Shown here one piece after another: positions 10,461-20,960 of a stretch of 36,140 nucleotides of DNA. The DNA comes from Saccoglossus kowalevskii (Eukaryota; Hemichordata; Enteropneusta; Harrimaniidae), in assembly GCF_000003605.2 (NCBI RefSeq), contig NW_003155748.1, positions 173,379 to 209,518 on the forward strand, given 5' to 3'. The stretch's first letter is position 1. The number at the start of each line of letters is the position of its first letter. The translations under genes were made by a program, and so were the position numbers. A model generated the notes under the pieces. The model was not told the DNA's origin, did not search any database, and saw nothing but the letters and a program-made list of their open reading frames with translations.

Positions 10461-10506
10461 TGATTGGCTATACATACATAACACATAATAGTTAAGCCAA
10501 TCAGAA
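10461..10506. other. Hairpin downstream of the sialyltransferase stop
   Basis: 'ctgattggct' is followed about 25 bp later by its reverse complement 'agccaatcag'. If transcribed it lies in the 3' UTR. I see no AATAAA signal in the next few hundred bases, so the transcript end is unknown. Confidence 0.5.
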
Positions 10507-10571
10507 AGCAGCTTCTTTATTAACAGGTTCTTCCACCAAATCAAATCAGCCGTTTATAAATTCTTTGACTC

Positions 10572-11057
10572 TTAAGGTAGAAGTCTACTCAAATATATGA
10601 ATTTATTCATTTTCCAATAATTGTACTTCCTGGGAATATAAGGATACTGGCTTAAAAGGAGTTCGGGGTAATTTTTGAGAAAATGATGGTTGTATTTTAG
10701 TGGTTAGTCTCCATTTTGGCAGTATTATAGTGCTTTTACCATAGGTTTCTATGACAGAGATATTATGTCATATCTTAAATTGTAGGTTGGTGACATAGGC
10801 TGAAAAAATGATATATTGTGAATGATGGGGATAGTGTTTGTTAACTTCACTTATTTCAAAAATCTGGGTTTTAAAAAGTTTCTCAAAATACGTTACTGTA
10901 ACACAGCAAAGAGTGCTTTTCCATGGTGAGTGCTTTTCCATGGTGAGTGCTTTTCTATGGGTCAATAACTTCACAATTCTACATGGTAAACCCATGATCA
11001 TTGTCATGCCATTTATGACCAGTTTTCTGAAAAATTATGAGTAAGCTTCTACCTTAA
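10572..11057. mobile_element. TTAA-bounded inverted-repeat element
   Basis: The left end TTAAGGTAGAAGTCTACTC and the reverse complement of the right end TTAAGGTAGAAGCTTACTC agree at all but two positions. TTAA at both outer edges fits a piggyBac-type TTAA target site, although the internal GG start is not the usual piggyBac terminus. At 486 bp it has no credible coding capacity and is probably a MITE. Similar 'aaggtagaagcc' or 'aaggtaggag' ends occur alone at about 14754 and 26264, suggesting a wider family. The small overlapping open frames here are incidental. Confidence 0.65.
10911..10961 (+). repeat. Three tandem copies of a 17-bp unit
   Basis: Three copies of gagtgcttttccatggt, the third with two substitutions, lie inside the TTAA-bounded element. 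Confidence 0.9.
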
Positions 11058-11163
11058 CTGAAATTTGTAGTTTTATGGGGATCACTGTAATGAAGTTAAG
11101 CGTCACTCACAAATATGGGATTTCTTTTTATAAGCAATATACATTTATATGTACTATATTTAT

Positions 11164-11213
11164 NNNNNNNNNNNNNNNNNNNNNNNNNNNNNNNNNNNNN
11201 NNNNNNNNNNNNN
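11164..11213. other. Assembly gap (50 N)
   Basis: Exactly 50 Ns lie at the left edge of the 42-bp minisatellite, so the true start and length of that array are unknown. Confidence 0.99.
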
Positions 11214-12270
11214 GACTATACACAAGTTTGATTTGAATGGTGTCCCCTTGGTGGTGACTATACACAGGTTTGATTTGAATGGTGTCCCCTTGGTGGTGAC
11301 TATACACAGGTTTGATTTTAATGGTGTCCCTGGGTGGTGACTATACACAGGTTTGATTTTAATGGTATCCCTTGGGTGGTCGCAATACACAGGTTTGATT
11401 TTAATGGTGTCCCCTGGGTGGTTGCTATACACAGGTTTGATTTTAATGGTGTCCCCTGGGTGGTTGCTATACACAGGTTTAATTTTAATGATGTCCCCTG
11501 GGTGGTCGCTGTACACAGGTTTGATTTTAATGATGTCCCCTGGGTGGTCGCTATACATAGGTTTGATTTAAATGATGTCCCCTGGGGTGGTCGCTGTACA
11601 TAGGTTTGGTTTTAATGGTGTCCCTTGGTTGGTCGCTATACACAGGTTTGATTTTAATGTCCCCTGGATGGTCACTATACCTAGGTTTGATTTTAATGAT
11701 GTTCCCTGGGTGGTCGCTATATACAGGTTTGAATTTAATGGTGTTCCCCTGGGTGGTCTCTATACACAGGTTTAATTTTAATGATGTCCCCTGGGTGGTT
11801 GCTATATACAGGTTTGAATTTAATGGTGTCCCCCTGGGTGGTCTCTATACACAGGTTTAATTTTAATGATGTCCCCTGGGTGGTTGCTATATACAGGTTT
11901 GAATTTAATGGTGTCCCCTTGGTGGTCACTGTACACAGGTTTGATTTTAATGGTGTCCCTGGGTGGTCGCTGTACACAGGTTTGGTTTTAATTGTGTTCC
12001 TGGGTGGTCGCTGTACACAGGCTTGATTTTAATGGTGTCCCTGGGTGGTTGCTGTACACAGGTTTGATTTTAATGGTGTCCCTGGGTGGTCGCTGTACAC
12101 AGGTGTAATTTTAATGGTGTCCCTGGCCGGTCGCTGTACACAGGTTTGGTTTTAATTGTGTCCCTTGGTTGGGCGCTATATACAGGTTTAATTTTAATGG
12201 TGTCCCCTGGGTGGTCGCTGTACGCAGGTTTGATTTTAATGGTGTCCCTGGGTGGTTGCTATACAGAGGT
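11214..12270 (+). repeat. Minisatellite, about 42-bp unit
   Basis: Some 25 copies of a unit like 'ctatacacaggtttgatttt' + 'aatggtgtcccctgggtggt' run head to tail. The period is close to 42 bp, which is 14 codons, so both strands show long repetitive open frames (for example VAIHRFDFNGVPWV repeating). They have no independent start context, splice structure or bias to synonymous change, so I do not call them coding. Variant units ('gaatttaatggtgtt', 'ggttttaattgtgt') recur in blocks, showing that groups of units were copied together. The array runs into the gap on the left. Confidence 0.95.
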
Positions 12271-12275
12271 TTGAC

Positions 12276-13329
12276 TGTTCTAATGGATAACTAATACATT
12301 TATTAGAGATCAAGTGATTGGAGTAAATCAAAAGATGATTTTCTTTAAAGATAATTTAGTTACAGTATTTGCTCTTTCGTCAGTGCATTTTCAATAGTGG
12401 AACATGTACGACAATTTAATTAAATATATAATGGTTTAGAAGCACCTGTCATTTGCAAATTTGTGAATAACATATGCAATATTTGTTAACAGGGTTTTTC
12501 ACATTTCAATTATTGTTGCAATAGAGCAGGTATGGTATCGTAATTTACATCTTTACAGCGGTTGTTCAATACCACGTCTGTTGTGCAGCAAATATCTTGT
12601 GTACCAGTACACATATTTAACATGTTGTCCCAGGTATTGTCAATGATATGCGTCATCGTCGCCTTTTATTGAAGTAATCATTCTTATGTAGTTTTCAAAG
12701 GTTAATTGACACATAAATCATTATACTTGTCTGGGCTTGCACCTTCTATGAAGACCTATGAGATATTTTGGTCTGAGGGGTGCATGTCTTAAAGCTAGCA
12801 TATATATACATTGTATAGTGGAACATTGTATAGCGTTGTTATCTTTAAACTTTTCTACAGTCTGGATTCAGATTTTATTTTTATTTAGATCATATCAAGT
12901 ATGTACTTGACTTTATTGTGCAATATGGCTGCCTAATATCAGTGTGACAATCGAGAAATCAGAGCATCGCTTTGCTTCTTAAAAGTCTGATGGATCACAA
13001 TGTCTCAGCATGCCAGCAATCTTTTAGTACTGTCAACCGTTTTACATAATTGAACTTTTCACAATTTTGTAGCGTTCATAAAGACAAAATTCCCCAAAAG
13101 TCGCTGACACTCTGTCGTAGGTTCGCAGAGAAATTTTTACTGTCACACAATTTATATATTTACTGACTTGCAAAAATTGTTTTTTTTGAGGGGGAAATTA
13201 AAGCCGTTTACAGTATTCAAGAATAGTATATGTGCATACATGTAAGTCAATATTGTTTTAAAATAAAGAGGAGTACAGTAAGATACTGATAGAAGTCAGT
13301 CATGTGATAATGTATGCAGGAGTATTAAA
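12276..13329. other. Intergenic, nothing recognised
   Basis: AT-rich single-copy-looking sequence. No gene, no structured repeat seen. Confidence 0.45.
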
Positions 13330-13681
13330 TTGTATTATTATACATCTGTCGCCGTAATGCCATACGTTACAGCGTATTTTGTTTGCGGTATTTTATGGGG
13401 TATTTTCATACTACCATATTTGGAAATGCGAATTCCAAATATGGAATGATTACGCGCGTAAGCGTCCTCTAATAATAAAAACAAACATGGCTGCCACCAG
13501 GATTTGACCGGAATCCATACAAAGAAGTTCGCTGATTCTGTTCTAAACTTTTTGGATTTCGGCATTCCCATGATGTATCTTTGAAGGGAAAAGATGTATA
13601 ATATGCGCGTCGGGCGATACTGCCGCTCTACTATCTTCGTGCATACTTTGAGGTATCTTCGTAATAACCTTATAGTATTCA
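13330..13681 (+). repeat. Interspersed repeat, copy 2 (partner at 1733)
   Basis: Homologous to 1733-2045 in the same orientation. This copy has about 40 bp more near its right end ('atatgcgcgtcgggcgatac' region). A 114-codon open frame runs on the minus strand (13338-13682), but the first copy does not keep it, so it is unlikely to be a gene. Confidence 0.65.
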
Positions 13682-14310
13682 AATGAGAAACAAAGTAGTA
13701 TTTATCTTGTATATCATGGTAGTTCAGTGCAATAAAGTAGTGTAATGATTATTTTTTATCTTTGTAATTTTTGTAATAATTACTTTTGTGTATTCTCAAG
13801 ATGGCAGCTCATAACCCTTTAATTTTTGTTTATAAAATAAATGATGAGAATGTACGTTGCTGTCATCATAGAATTGCATTTGATAGGGAGACGTAAGGTG
13901 TTATTTTTATTCATGTACCAATTGTATTGGTATCTCAACAGTAAAGGTATAGACACTTACGGTAAGCACAGGTATAAACACTGGTGTATGTTCTTCTCAC
14001 ATGTACATGTAGGGTGTATGTTTAACACGTGAATTACTATGCTTCTCACAAGGCAGTGGACTAATACAACGAGTTTGCTATGGATACCGTTACTTTTTTG
14101 TCCTGCCTTGTGGCATGCTACATGTCTTGACAAAAGTATAGCGTATTTGCTCCATTGCAAGTGTATATAAAATAGAAACGCACTCATTGTATATCATTGT
14201 GACATAGACTTATTTGTGTCATTTACCTTAGTGTATACTCTACAAATAGAGCAAATACTATGATCCAATTTTGCCTTTTTAGGATATTTTCAACTTGGAC
14301 AGTGTATTTT
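13682..14310. other. Intergenic, nothing recognised
   Basis: AT-rich DNA. The 63- and 76-codon frames here overlap on opposite strands and have no recognisable features. Confidence 0.4.
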
Positions 14311-14311
14311 T

Positions 14312-14480
14312 AGCTCTCCACTGTCGACTTTGTTGAGCAGAGCTTATATGAGTGATCGTTCGTTCGTCGTCGTCGGCATCAACTTTTTACTTCATTTACT
14401 TCTTCTTAAAAACTACAATTCTTATTTCTTAGATTCGTTCATTTTGTGATGATATCTTCACTTTCCTAATTGAAATGTGC
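14312..14480 (+). repeat. Probable dispersed repeat fragment (gtcgtcgtcggcatcaact type)
   Basis: The stretch from 'agctctccactgtcgacttt' through 'gttcgttcgtcgtcgtcggc' and 'aactttttacttcatttact' has the style of common interspersed repeats in marine invertebrate genomes. A related '.tccgtcgtccgtcaacaatt' stretch is at about 18789. This is from general familiarity; no full second copy is in the window. Confidence 0.4.
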
Positions 14481-14811
14481 ATTGCATGCTATCCGCAGAG
14501 CTATCTCAACCGAGAGGCTGCTTGTTTACTGTATATAATGTAATATATTGTGTATATATTTTTGTGTCATAATGTTTCTGCTTGTTTCATACTCAAAGAT
14601 ATGGACATGATTTATTAGCTTTGTTCATGTTGCAGGTTTTAAATTCACAATGAATTGGTCGTAAACTTTTATGAGCCGAGTTGTTTAAGAATCCACTAAC
14701 AATGGTTCTGTATTTGCTTCAATGGAATCATGCCAGTCATTTAATACATCAAGGTAGAAGCCTTCTTTATAGATGAAAACACCCAGAATTTCACTTATTT
14801 TGCAATGTATT

Positions 14812-14831
14812 GTTAGTTAGTTTAGTTAGTT
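14812..14831 (-). repeat. (CTAA)n-like tail of the LINE fragment
   Basis: Reiterated 'ttag' directly abuts the 3' end of the reverse-transcriptase fragment on its downstream side, as expected for the simple-sequence 3' tail of some non-LTR retrotransposons. Confidence 0.7.
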
Positions 14832-15057
14832 ATGCCTATCATCCCTCTTGGGACATTGGCCACCAACAAGATTCCTCCAACCTGACCGGTCCTGTGTCAG
14901 TTTTTCCACTTCTCCTCAGGTAGAGCCCAGGTATTTCTTGGAAAGCCTCGTTTTCTTTTTCCCTGTGGACTCCATTTTTTTTGCTGTCCCTTGTGATGTT
15001 TTGGACTGGTTTTCATAGGGTATGTCCCAGCCAGCGCCAGCATCTCTTAAATATCTC
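14826..15057 (-). pseudogene. Decayed 3' end of a non-LTR retrotransposon reverse transcriptase
   Basis: Read on the minus strand, three frames joined by small indels give peptides typical of the extreme C-terminus of LINE reverse-transcriptase proteins: RCWRWLGHTL at the start, then KPVQNITRD, then WSPQGKRKRGFPRNTWAL, and finally LTQDRSGWRNLVGGQCPKRD before a stop at 14826. The order (W.WLGHTLRKP, W.PQGKRKRGRPRNTW, L.QDR..WR.LV..LCP.) is the familiar one. Stops and frame changes show that it is dead. The 5' truncation is typical of LINE insertion. Assigning a clade would need an alignment. Confidence 0.85.
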
Positions 15058-15284
15058 CCATTCTATAGGCTGTTGACTCATCCTTTGCCATAACTAATGT
15101 AATGTTTTGGGTCACTAGCCTAGTTTATGTGAAAGGTAACTACTTTATTGTACCATTATTCCAACTTGTAGGTTGTGGACAAAGGGTGGATGAATCACTT
15201 GTTTATTGCGAATGGTGAAGTACTTTGTAAATTATTTTGAAAATATGATACTGTAGTTTTTGACTTCTGCGTGCAAGTACACAA

Positions 15285-15990
15285 TGGGAGTCTTTGCAGT
15301 TGGTGTGTCTGTATGTACGCATGTCTGTGTCTGTGTCTGTCTGTTCCACCGATATCTCAAGAACCAATCATCAAATCTCCATGAAATTTTGTACATAGAG
15401 ACCCAGGGACAACGCACAGACCTGACTAGTTTTTTAATGAAATCTTTCTATATATAATTAATCAATTTGCATAATGATTTCAATTTCTAGTTTTTCTAAA
15501 GATGTCTCAAAAACCATTCAACAGATTTCAATAGAACTTGGTACACAAATTTCCTAGAACAATGCACAGACCTGATTAGTTTTTGGTTGAAATCTGTGCT
15601 ATTATTCACCTAATTTGCCAAATAATTTTTAGCTTTTCCACATATCAGAACAGATCAGATATATCATGGATGTACAATAAGGTACATAATTAAAACAATG
15701 AGGTACATCCATGGATATATCAATGAAACCTTAGGTACATATGTGCTTGGGGATAGGCCTCGTACTTGTTTAGGATTACATTTTTTGCTTACTAATTATC
15801 TAATTTGCATAAATTAAACTGAGTACTGCTAATCAAATTTCACAGAAATATAGATGCTTTTGGATAATCCACTAATCTGATTACTCCAGTGATGAAATCC
15901 ATGCATATTAATTACTGACTTTGTAAAAATGGGGTTATGTAATCTAATTAATATGCTAACTGTAATATTTCAATCACTGCAGATAAGAAT
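15285..15990 (+). repeat. Interspersed repeat, copy 2 (partner near 7430)
   Basis: Contains the same ordered blocks as 7430-7830, but the middle is longer. The extra sequence includes a second 'atgtctcaaaaaccattcaa' block near 15503 and the inverted-repeat segment at 15658-15721. A (tgtgtc)n tract lies at about 15308-15345. The short open frames at 15232-15457 are incidental. Confidence 0.65.
15658..15721. repeat. Inverted repeat enclosing one minisatellite-like unit
   Basis: Left arm GATATATCATGGATGTAC (15658-15675) and right arm GTACATCCATGGATATATC (15703-15721) are complementary with one missing base. The 27-nt centre, 15676-15702 (aataaggtacataattaaaa...), matches the minisatellite units of 8449-8974, especially the 'taag'/'tgag' variants at 8672-8716. 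Confidence 0.8.
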
Positions 15991-17885
15991 ATGCAAATCA
16001 TGCTCAAATGAATGCATTACACAAGAATTATGACGTAACATCAGATAACCATATATGGTTGTATGACCTCATTAATATGCATAACTCTTGTATTAAGTAC
16101 TGCTGCAGATGGTGATATGTAACTAGTGGTATAATGCAGGCATTGGACAAGAGATCTATCAGATGTACAAAATGTATATGGTCATTAAGATGCATAACTA
16201 ATATATTAAGTACTAATGCAGATATGAACATACAGCTAGAACTATAATTATGTTGTCAGGCACCATATATGACCATAATATCATTTCATCAAATATGGTC
16301 ATTATTTCATTGAACATTTATAATTGTTTTGCTATAACCACTTAGAACCACTCTAATCACTTCTTGTAGTTATATTTTAAAATTTGCTCTATTTTAAGCA
16401 TGTGTGCATAATTGTAAATGACAAAAGCAAGTCTATGGACAAAATAAGACTTATTTCAGTGATTTTGCATGCAATAAATGCATTTATTGTTTTATGTGTA
16501 TTGGAGGTGTGCTTCTAATATAGTAAATACGGTTGTCCTTATTTGTACTTCATGCCTCAATCAACTGTTGACTCGATTAAAAAATAGTATCCAGGGAACT
16601 GTGTATGGTATTGTCGCAGTGTATGTACAAACAAACAATTTATTAACTCATAACAACCTACTGAAGGAGGTTAAAGGTTACAACAACAACACAAATTACA
16701 GATAAAAATTAATCAAATTACAATGGCTAATAGTTTAAAGACAACCAGAAACAGACTAAATTGAAGTTAGTAACGGAAATATATGATAAAGTAAAATGAA
16801 ACACCAACAAAAAACTATAAACTGAATATAAAAACAAAAACCCAATGAATAGGTTCATTCATATACCAAATACCTTCAGCACATGGGAGTTTTTGTCTAA
16901 GCTTTCTTCGATTATCGGGTATCTGTTCATTTCAAAAATGCACACACCGAGTTATATACCACATGAGAGCGTGTAGACTGAGCGTGTACATTTCTAAAAC
17001 AAACGTACATTGTATAACCGCTGTTCCTATGGTTTACAGTCCAACCGGTAAAAACATGCGCTACTTCACGGGTGACTGTGGTTTTACGCTACCTTTGAAC
17101 ATGAGCTGCATGATTGTACTTCAATAGTAAACCAAGGAACATTTTTATGCAATTTATGACCAACTTTCTCAAAAAACAAATATGCCTGCTTTTCTAATCG
17201 GCTTGAGGCAAACACGTTTCCGTCTGATACACGAGTTACGATTTGGTACGATGCGTGCGTGACCACTGCGTGCAGTTCGCGTAATTAGAATAATGAAAAC
17301 GTACGTAGGTAGTCTCGGTCCAATGGATGGAATGTCCTGAGAGACCACATAGAGTCCCTCAGTCTATTACAAATGCGTTACGTTGTCAGGGACGTTCTGT
17401 GAAAGTAGGGTTTAAACAGGGACTGAATTGAGAAATCCAATTATAGAGAGATTCTTCCATGAACTGTATTTAAACAAAGATACGTGCCGAGACTGGATTT
17501 GAAAGCTTTCGTTCAAAACATGCAGAAAATATATGTCTCATAGCAACATCAAAAAAATCTAAAAAGAATGACGAATTTCTCGCTCATATTACTGTCAAAA
17601 TAAGCCTTTCTGATTTGCTCACAACATGTGTTTGGATTTCATGTAAACAAACAATGTATTTTAAGCGTGTTGTATACGTTGTCAGGGACCCGCATCGAAC
17701 ACGAAGCGACGGCAACCGGAATTTTAGTTACGCCGGTGCGCCCTTTTTCAGTGTCCGGAAAACATTCTTCATCCATTTGACAAACTACAAAATACGGCTT
17801 CCAATTCCACTCGTGGTATACGCGTTTCTATAGTTACAGTTATTTTAAGTATTCAAACTTGAAACTGTAATTTGCCATTTTGGTA
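15991..17885. other. Intergenic, nothing firm
   Basis: Up to about 16260 there are repeated phrases like 'gcagat..gatatg', 'catta.tatgcataact' and 'attaagtact', so the neighbouring repeat probably extends into it. From about 16300 to 17885 I see no repeat or gene; the open frames are short and unrecognised. Confidence 0.4.
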
Positions 17886-18133
17886 CAGTATAAAACCTGT
17901 CAAAACCGACCCCTGGATAAACCGACCTACTGTCAGAACCGACCGATTTATGCAGCCCCGAAATTTCTCCAAAGACGCCTATGTTAAAACAACCTGTGAA
18001 ATCCGACAACTGTCTACTCGGACCACAGTTGAAATGCAGAATATACTCGTTCTGTTATGGATTTTGAGAACCTTGATTTTTTTGGCGCATGAACAGATTA
18101 TTAAAAGCACAGTCCGTCCATAGGGGGACTGTG
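17886..18133 (+). mobile_element. Probable pogo/Tigger-like transposon end
   Basis: After a TA, the sequence begins CAGTATAAAACCTGTC, then 'aaaaccgacc', 'ataaaccgacc', 'cagaaccgacc' and later 'tactcggaccac'. This is the usual style of pogo/Tigger element termini. No matching end in the opposite orientation is nearby, so this is a solitary or truncated end. A hairpin CACAGTCC...GGACTGTG (18108-18133) lies at the right. The 83-codon open frame over it is not transposase-like. Confidence 0.5.
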
Positions 18134-18775
18134 GCCAAAGTAACCTTTTGCCATCTTCGCAAAATAAATTTGCATATTTTTTTCCATATTGAAAAAAAAA
18201 AAATAATACTAGAAACACTGTGCAAAATGTTGAATAAGGTAAACAACAATGGTGTCCCCTGCGATCCCAGGATAGTTCAATACAAGGGAGTGACAGCCTT
18301 CTCTTTAACTAGGAAACTGGGCGTTACTCACCCGACACATTATATACGTATTTAGAAACATTCCGATGAGCAGCAAATTTCTGACATCTAACGCCCATAG
18401 CGCATGTATGTATACATGTGTAAATACCGACCAACTGATTTCCCAAGTACTTACTTGCCAACATTTCATATACAGCGAACACGCACGGTGAAGTGCAAAC
18501 ATGTTCGTTTCAATGTAGTTGGGAACTGTCATGGTAACCAGTTGACAAACTCTTCCTATGTGCACCTCGGTGTGAAAGAAACGACAGTCTGCACAGGAAC
18601 ATACAATTTACTAGTATATGAAATGTATCTGTTCTGTATTTTTATAATTTAACGGGAAATTCCTCTTTCTGTAAAAAATCGACGTTGCTATAAAGCAGAC
18701 TATATAACATATAGAATGTATGTGAAGAATCGATCACACACATATTTTTTTTAGATTGCTATTTATTTATTTTTT
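18134..18775. other. Intergenic, nothing recognised
   Basis: Several overlapping open frames of 64-88 codons on both strands (18055-18652), none with a recognisable motif. Poly-A and poly-T tracts near 18190 and 18745. Confidence 0.4.
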
Positions 18776-18785
18776 TATTGTAAGC

Positions 18786-18945
18786 GATTGTCCGTCGTCC
18801 GTCAACAATTCTATTTTTGACTTCCTGAAAACTACCAGCTCAATTGCTTTGATGATTGTATGTAATTTGTTCATTTCGTGGAGACATATTTGTAACAAAG
18901 TGGTAACAAATGTAATTGTCATGGCAACAACCGAAGAAACCACCA
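18786..18945 (+). repeat. Probable dispersed repeat fragment (gtccgtcgtccgtcaacaat type)
   Basis: The run 'gtccgtcgtccgtcaacaat', 'tctatttttgacttcctgaa', 'aactaccagctcaattgctt' resembles a widespread interspersed repeat type and is similar in style to 14312-14480. Low certainty. Confidence 0.35.
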
Positions 18946-18950
18946 AATAG

Positions 18951-20230
18951 TTAATTACTTTGTTACTATTTTATCTGGAACCGTACAATCTAAAATACAT
19001 ATTTTGTATCACCGTTTGTAGACCACACGTTTTAAACACTACTGCAAATACACGGAATATTCTTCTCTGGGGGTAATTTAGTAAGGTGCACCGTCGTAAA
19101 CTCGGTTTTCAATCATGAAAGCATGAAGGTGTAGTATCTCCATGATGAAAGCGAGAGTTAGGAAACAATATGTAATTTTTGCCAGCAATGACTCGTCTGC
19201 ATTAGAATTGTTGTGAGCTTGGGCAATTGATTGTGGGTATTTTATTTCCTCCAACGTGATATTACTGATTATTATTTTTTTTACGGGAATTCAGTTTAAA
19301 AACAATTTTTTTTTTTAAATTATCTCAAGCATCAGGTTGTAAAATTGTCTTTCCAACTATATACAGAAAAGGGTATCACTACGGTGGCTTGTACATTACA
19401 ACCGGGTAACATGGCCCCGTTCAACTCTTTATTTCCCGTAAATACAATCTTGCATTTACTAAGTAATGTAGACAAAAGCCGAGTCATGTGTGCCTCGGAA
19501 ACATTCCTCAATATTGGGATTTGGTGGGGTTTGGTCTTGCAGAGGAAAGGTGGTGACAACTTTGAAAATGTTTACCAGAAAACATGAATTTCGAACATGA
19601 GTAATCCCCGATTAAAAACACTTGGCCGAAAATACATCATGAACTATCATATCAGTGAAACGCGTTGGCAACGCCGACAAATGCAAAGTACGTTATTTTG
19701 CCAGATCATATTCCGTTTCAAAGCAACACACTGAAGCGCTAAGACAACAACGGAATAACATTGTGATTCAACGAGTACAAATAATATAGCACGAAAAACA
19801 CAACAAATCTTTAAAATGTAATACTAGCAACAATCCTACAAATGCAACACTTCACGTCACGTGGTATACTATTACGCACTAGTATGCACGTATCAATAAC
19901 CACTCAATCACGACACAAATAGATGTAATGTCAATTTAAATGTTTTACCATACTGTGACCGTGTTGAAACTCAACCACGATTTATATAAGGCTATTTTAG
20001 GAAACAGAATACTTAGGTTTCTGGTAAACAAGTCAACGAACACCGTGGCTATATGTATCTAGGGGAAGTAGGTGGATATAAACATAGACGCTAAGGTATG
20101 TGGTTTCAACCTCCCTCGACGCATAGAGCCGGGAACAGCCACTGGTGACGCTGTATAGTTTCGAAATTTTTCGTGGCTCGCAAAGGTAGACTGAGTCTAT
20201 GCAGGGTCGTCAAGGGGTGTTTTTGTAAGC
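18951..20230. other. Gene-free stretch with a possible weak promoter-like site
   Basis: No recognised gene. At about 19981 'atttatataagg' is TATA-like, and 'gctaag' followed by 'gtatgt' at about 20096 could be an exon 5' splice site, but neither has supporting coding sequence. The 75-80 codon frames at 19332-19587 overlap on opposite strands and are unrecognised. Confidence 0.3.
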
Positions 20231-20960
20231 TGTGATCAATTGTTTTTATTTTCGTAAATAATAATAATAATGTAATTTGAATAAATAAAAAAACAACGTA
20301 AATTCGTAGATATGGGCGAGGTGCAAAATGTAATCAGCTATTTTATTCGTTCGTAATTTGTACAATGATCTTATTTTTTGTAAGCGTATAAATCATTTTC
20401 CACATTAAATGTCGTAATTCGTACACAATTTCCAATTTTGATTCTTAAACACAAATTATCAAAAATATTATAAAAACGTAAAATGTAATTACGAGTTTGC
20501 TTTATCTGTAAAGTGTAAAAAAATATTTTTTTTTACTGTAAATGGAACTTTTATTTTATTTTCTGTGAAAACGTAAAATACCGTTTTTAATTCCTGTAAC
20601 CTGTACCAGCTCCCCTCCTTGCCCCCCCTCTTCTTAAATCTGGCGATCAGTTTAGTATGATGAAAAGTGTGCACATTTTCCAGCAAATTTTGGATATCGG
20701 TACAAAGCCGACTCGTATATCGTAACTGTTTCAGTTGGTATATGGCACATACTTAAGTATTACCTCCTTCATACGTCAAAGACTACAAACAATATATCGT
20801 GACAACTGGAGTACATTTGTATTGCCATAAGTATGCTGCCCTCACTGGCAGTTTTATTGATGTCTTGAAATACTGACGTCGAGGGCGCTGCCATGTCTTC
20901 AGTTATGTCTTTCTGTTCAGTCTCCGTCACTCCAGTATTAGTTTGAAGGATGTCTTCAGT
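20231..20960. other. AT-rich intergenic DNA with small duplications
   Basis: 20260-20600 is rich in 'cgtaaat', 'cgtaatt' and 'gtaaaat' phrases and ends at a pyrimidine-rich stretch (20605-20635). 'atgtcttcagttatgt.tttct' occurs at about 20893 and again at about 20950. Confidence 0.4.

Noticed and set aside
11160-11977. Long repetitive open frames (67-132 codons) on both strands in the 42-bp array
   Set aside because: They are a direct result of a 42-bp period, appear equally on both strands, run into the N gap and have no start or splice context.
13338-13682. 114-codon minus-strand frame in the interspersed repeat
   Set aside because: The homologous copy at 1733-2045 has stops and indels in this frame, so it is not conserved as protein.
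19975-20100. TATA box plus 5' splice site of an unseen gene
   Set aside because: The two short signals occur often by chance in AT-rich DNA, and no coding exon follows that could be linked to them.
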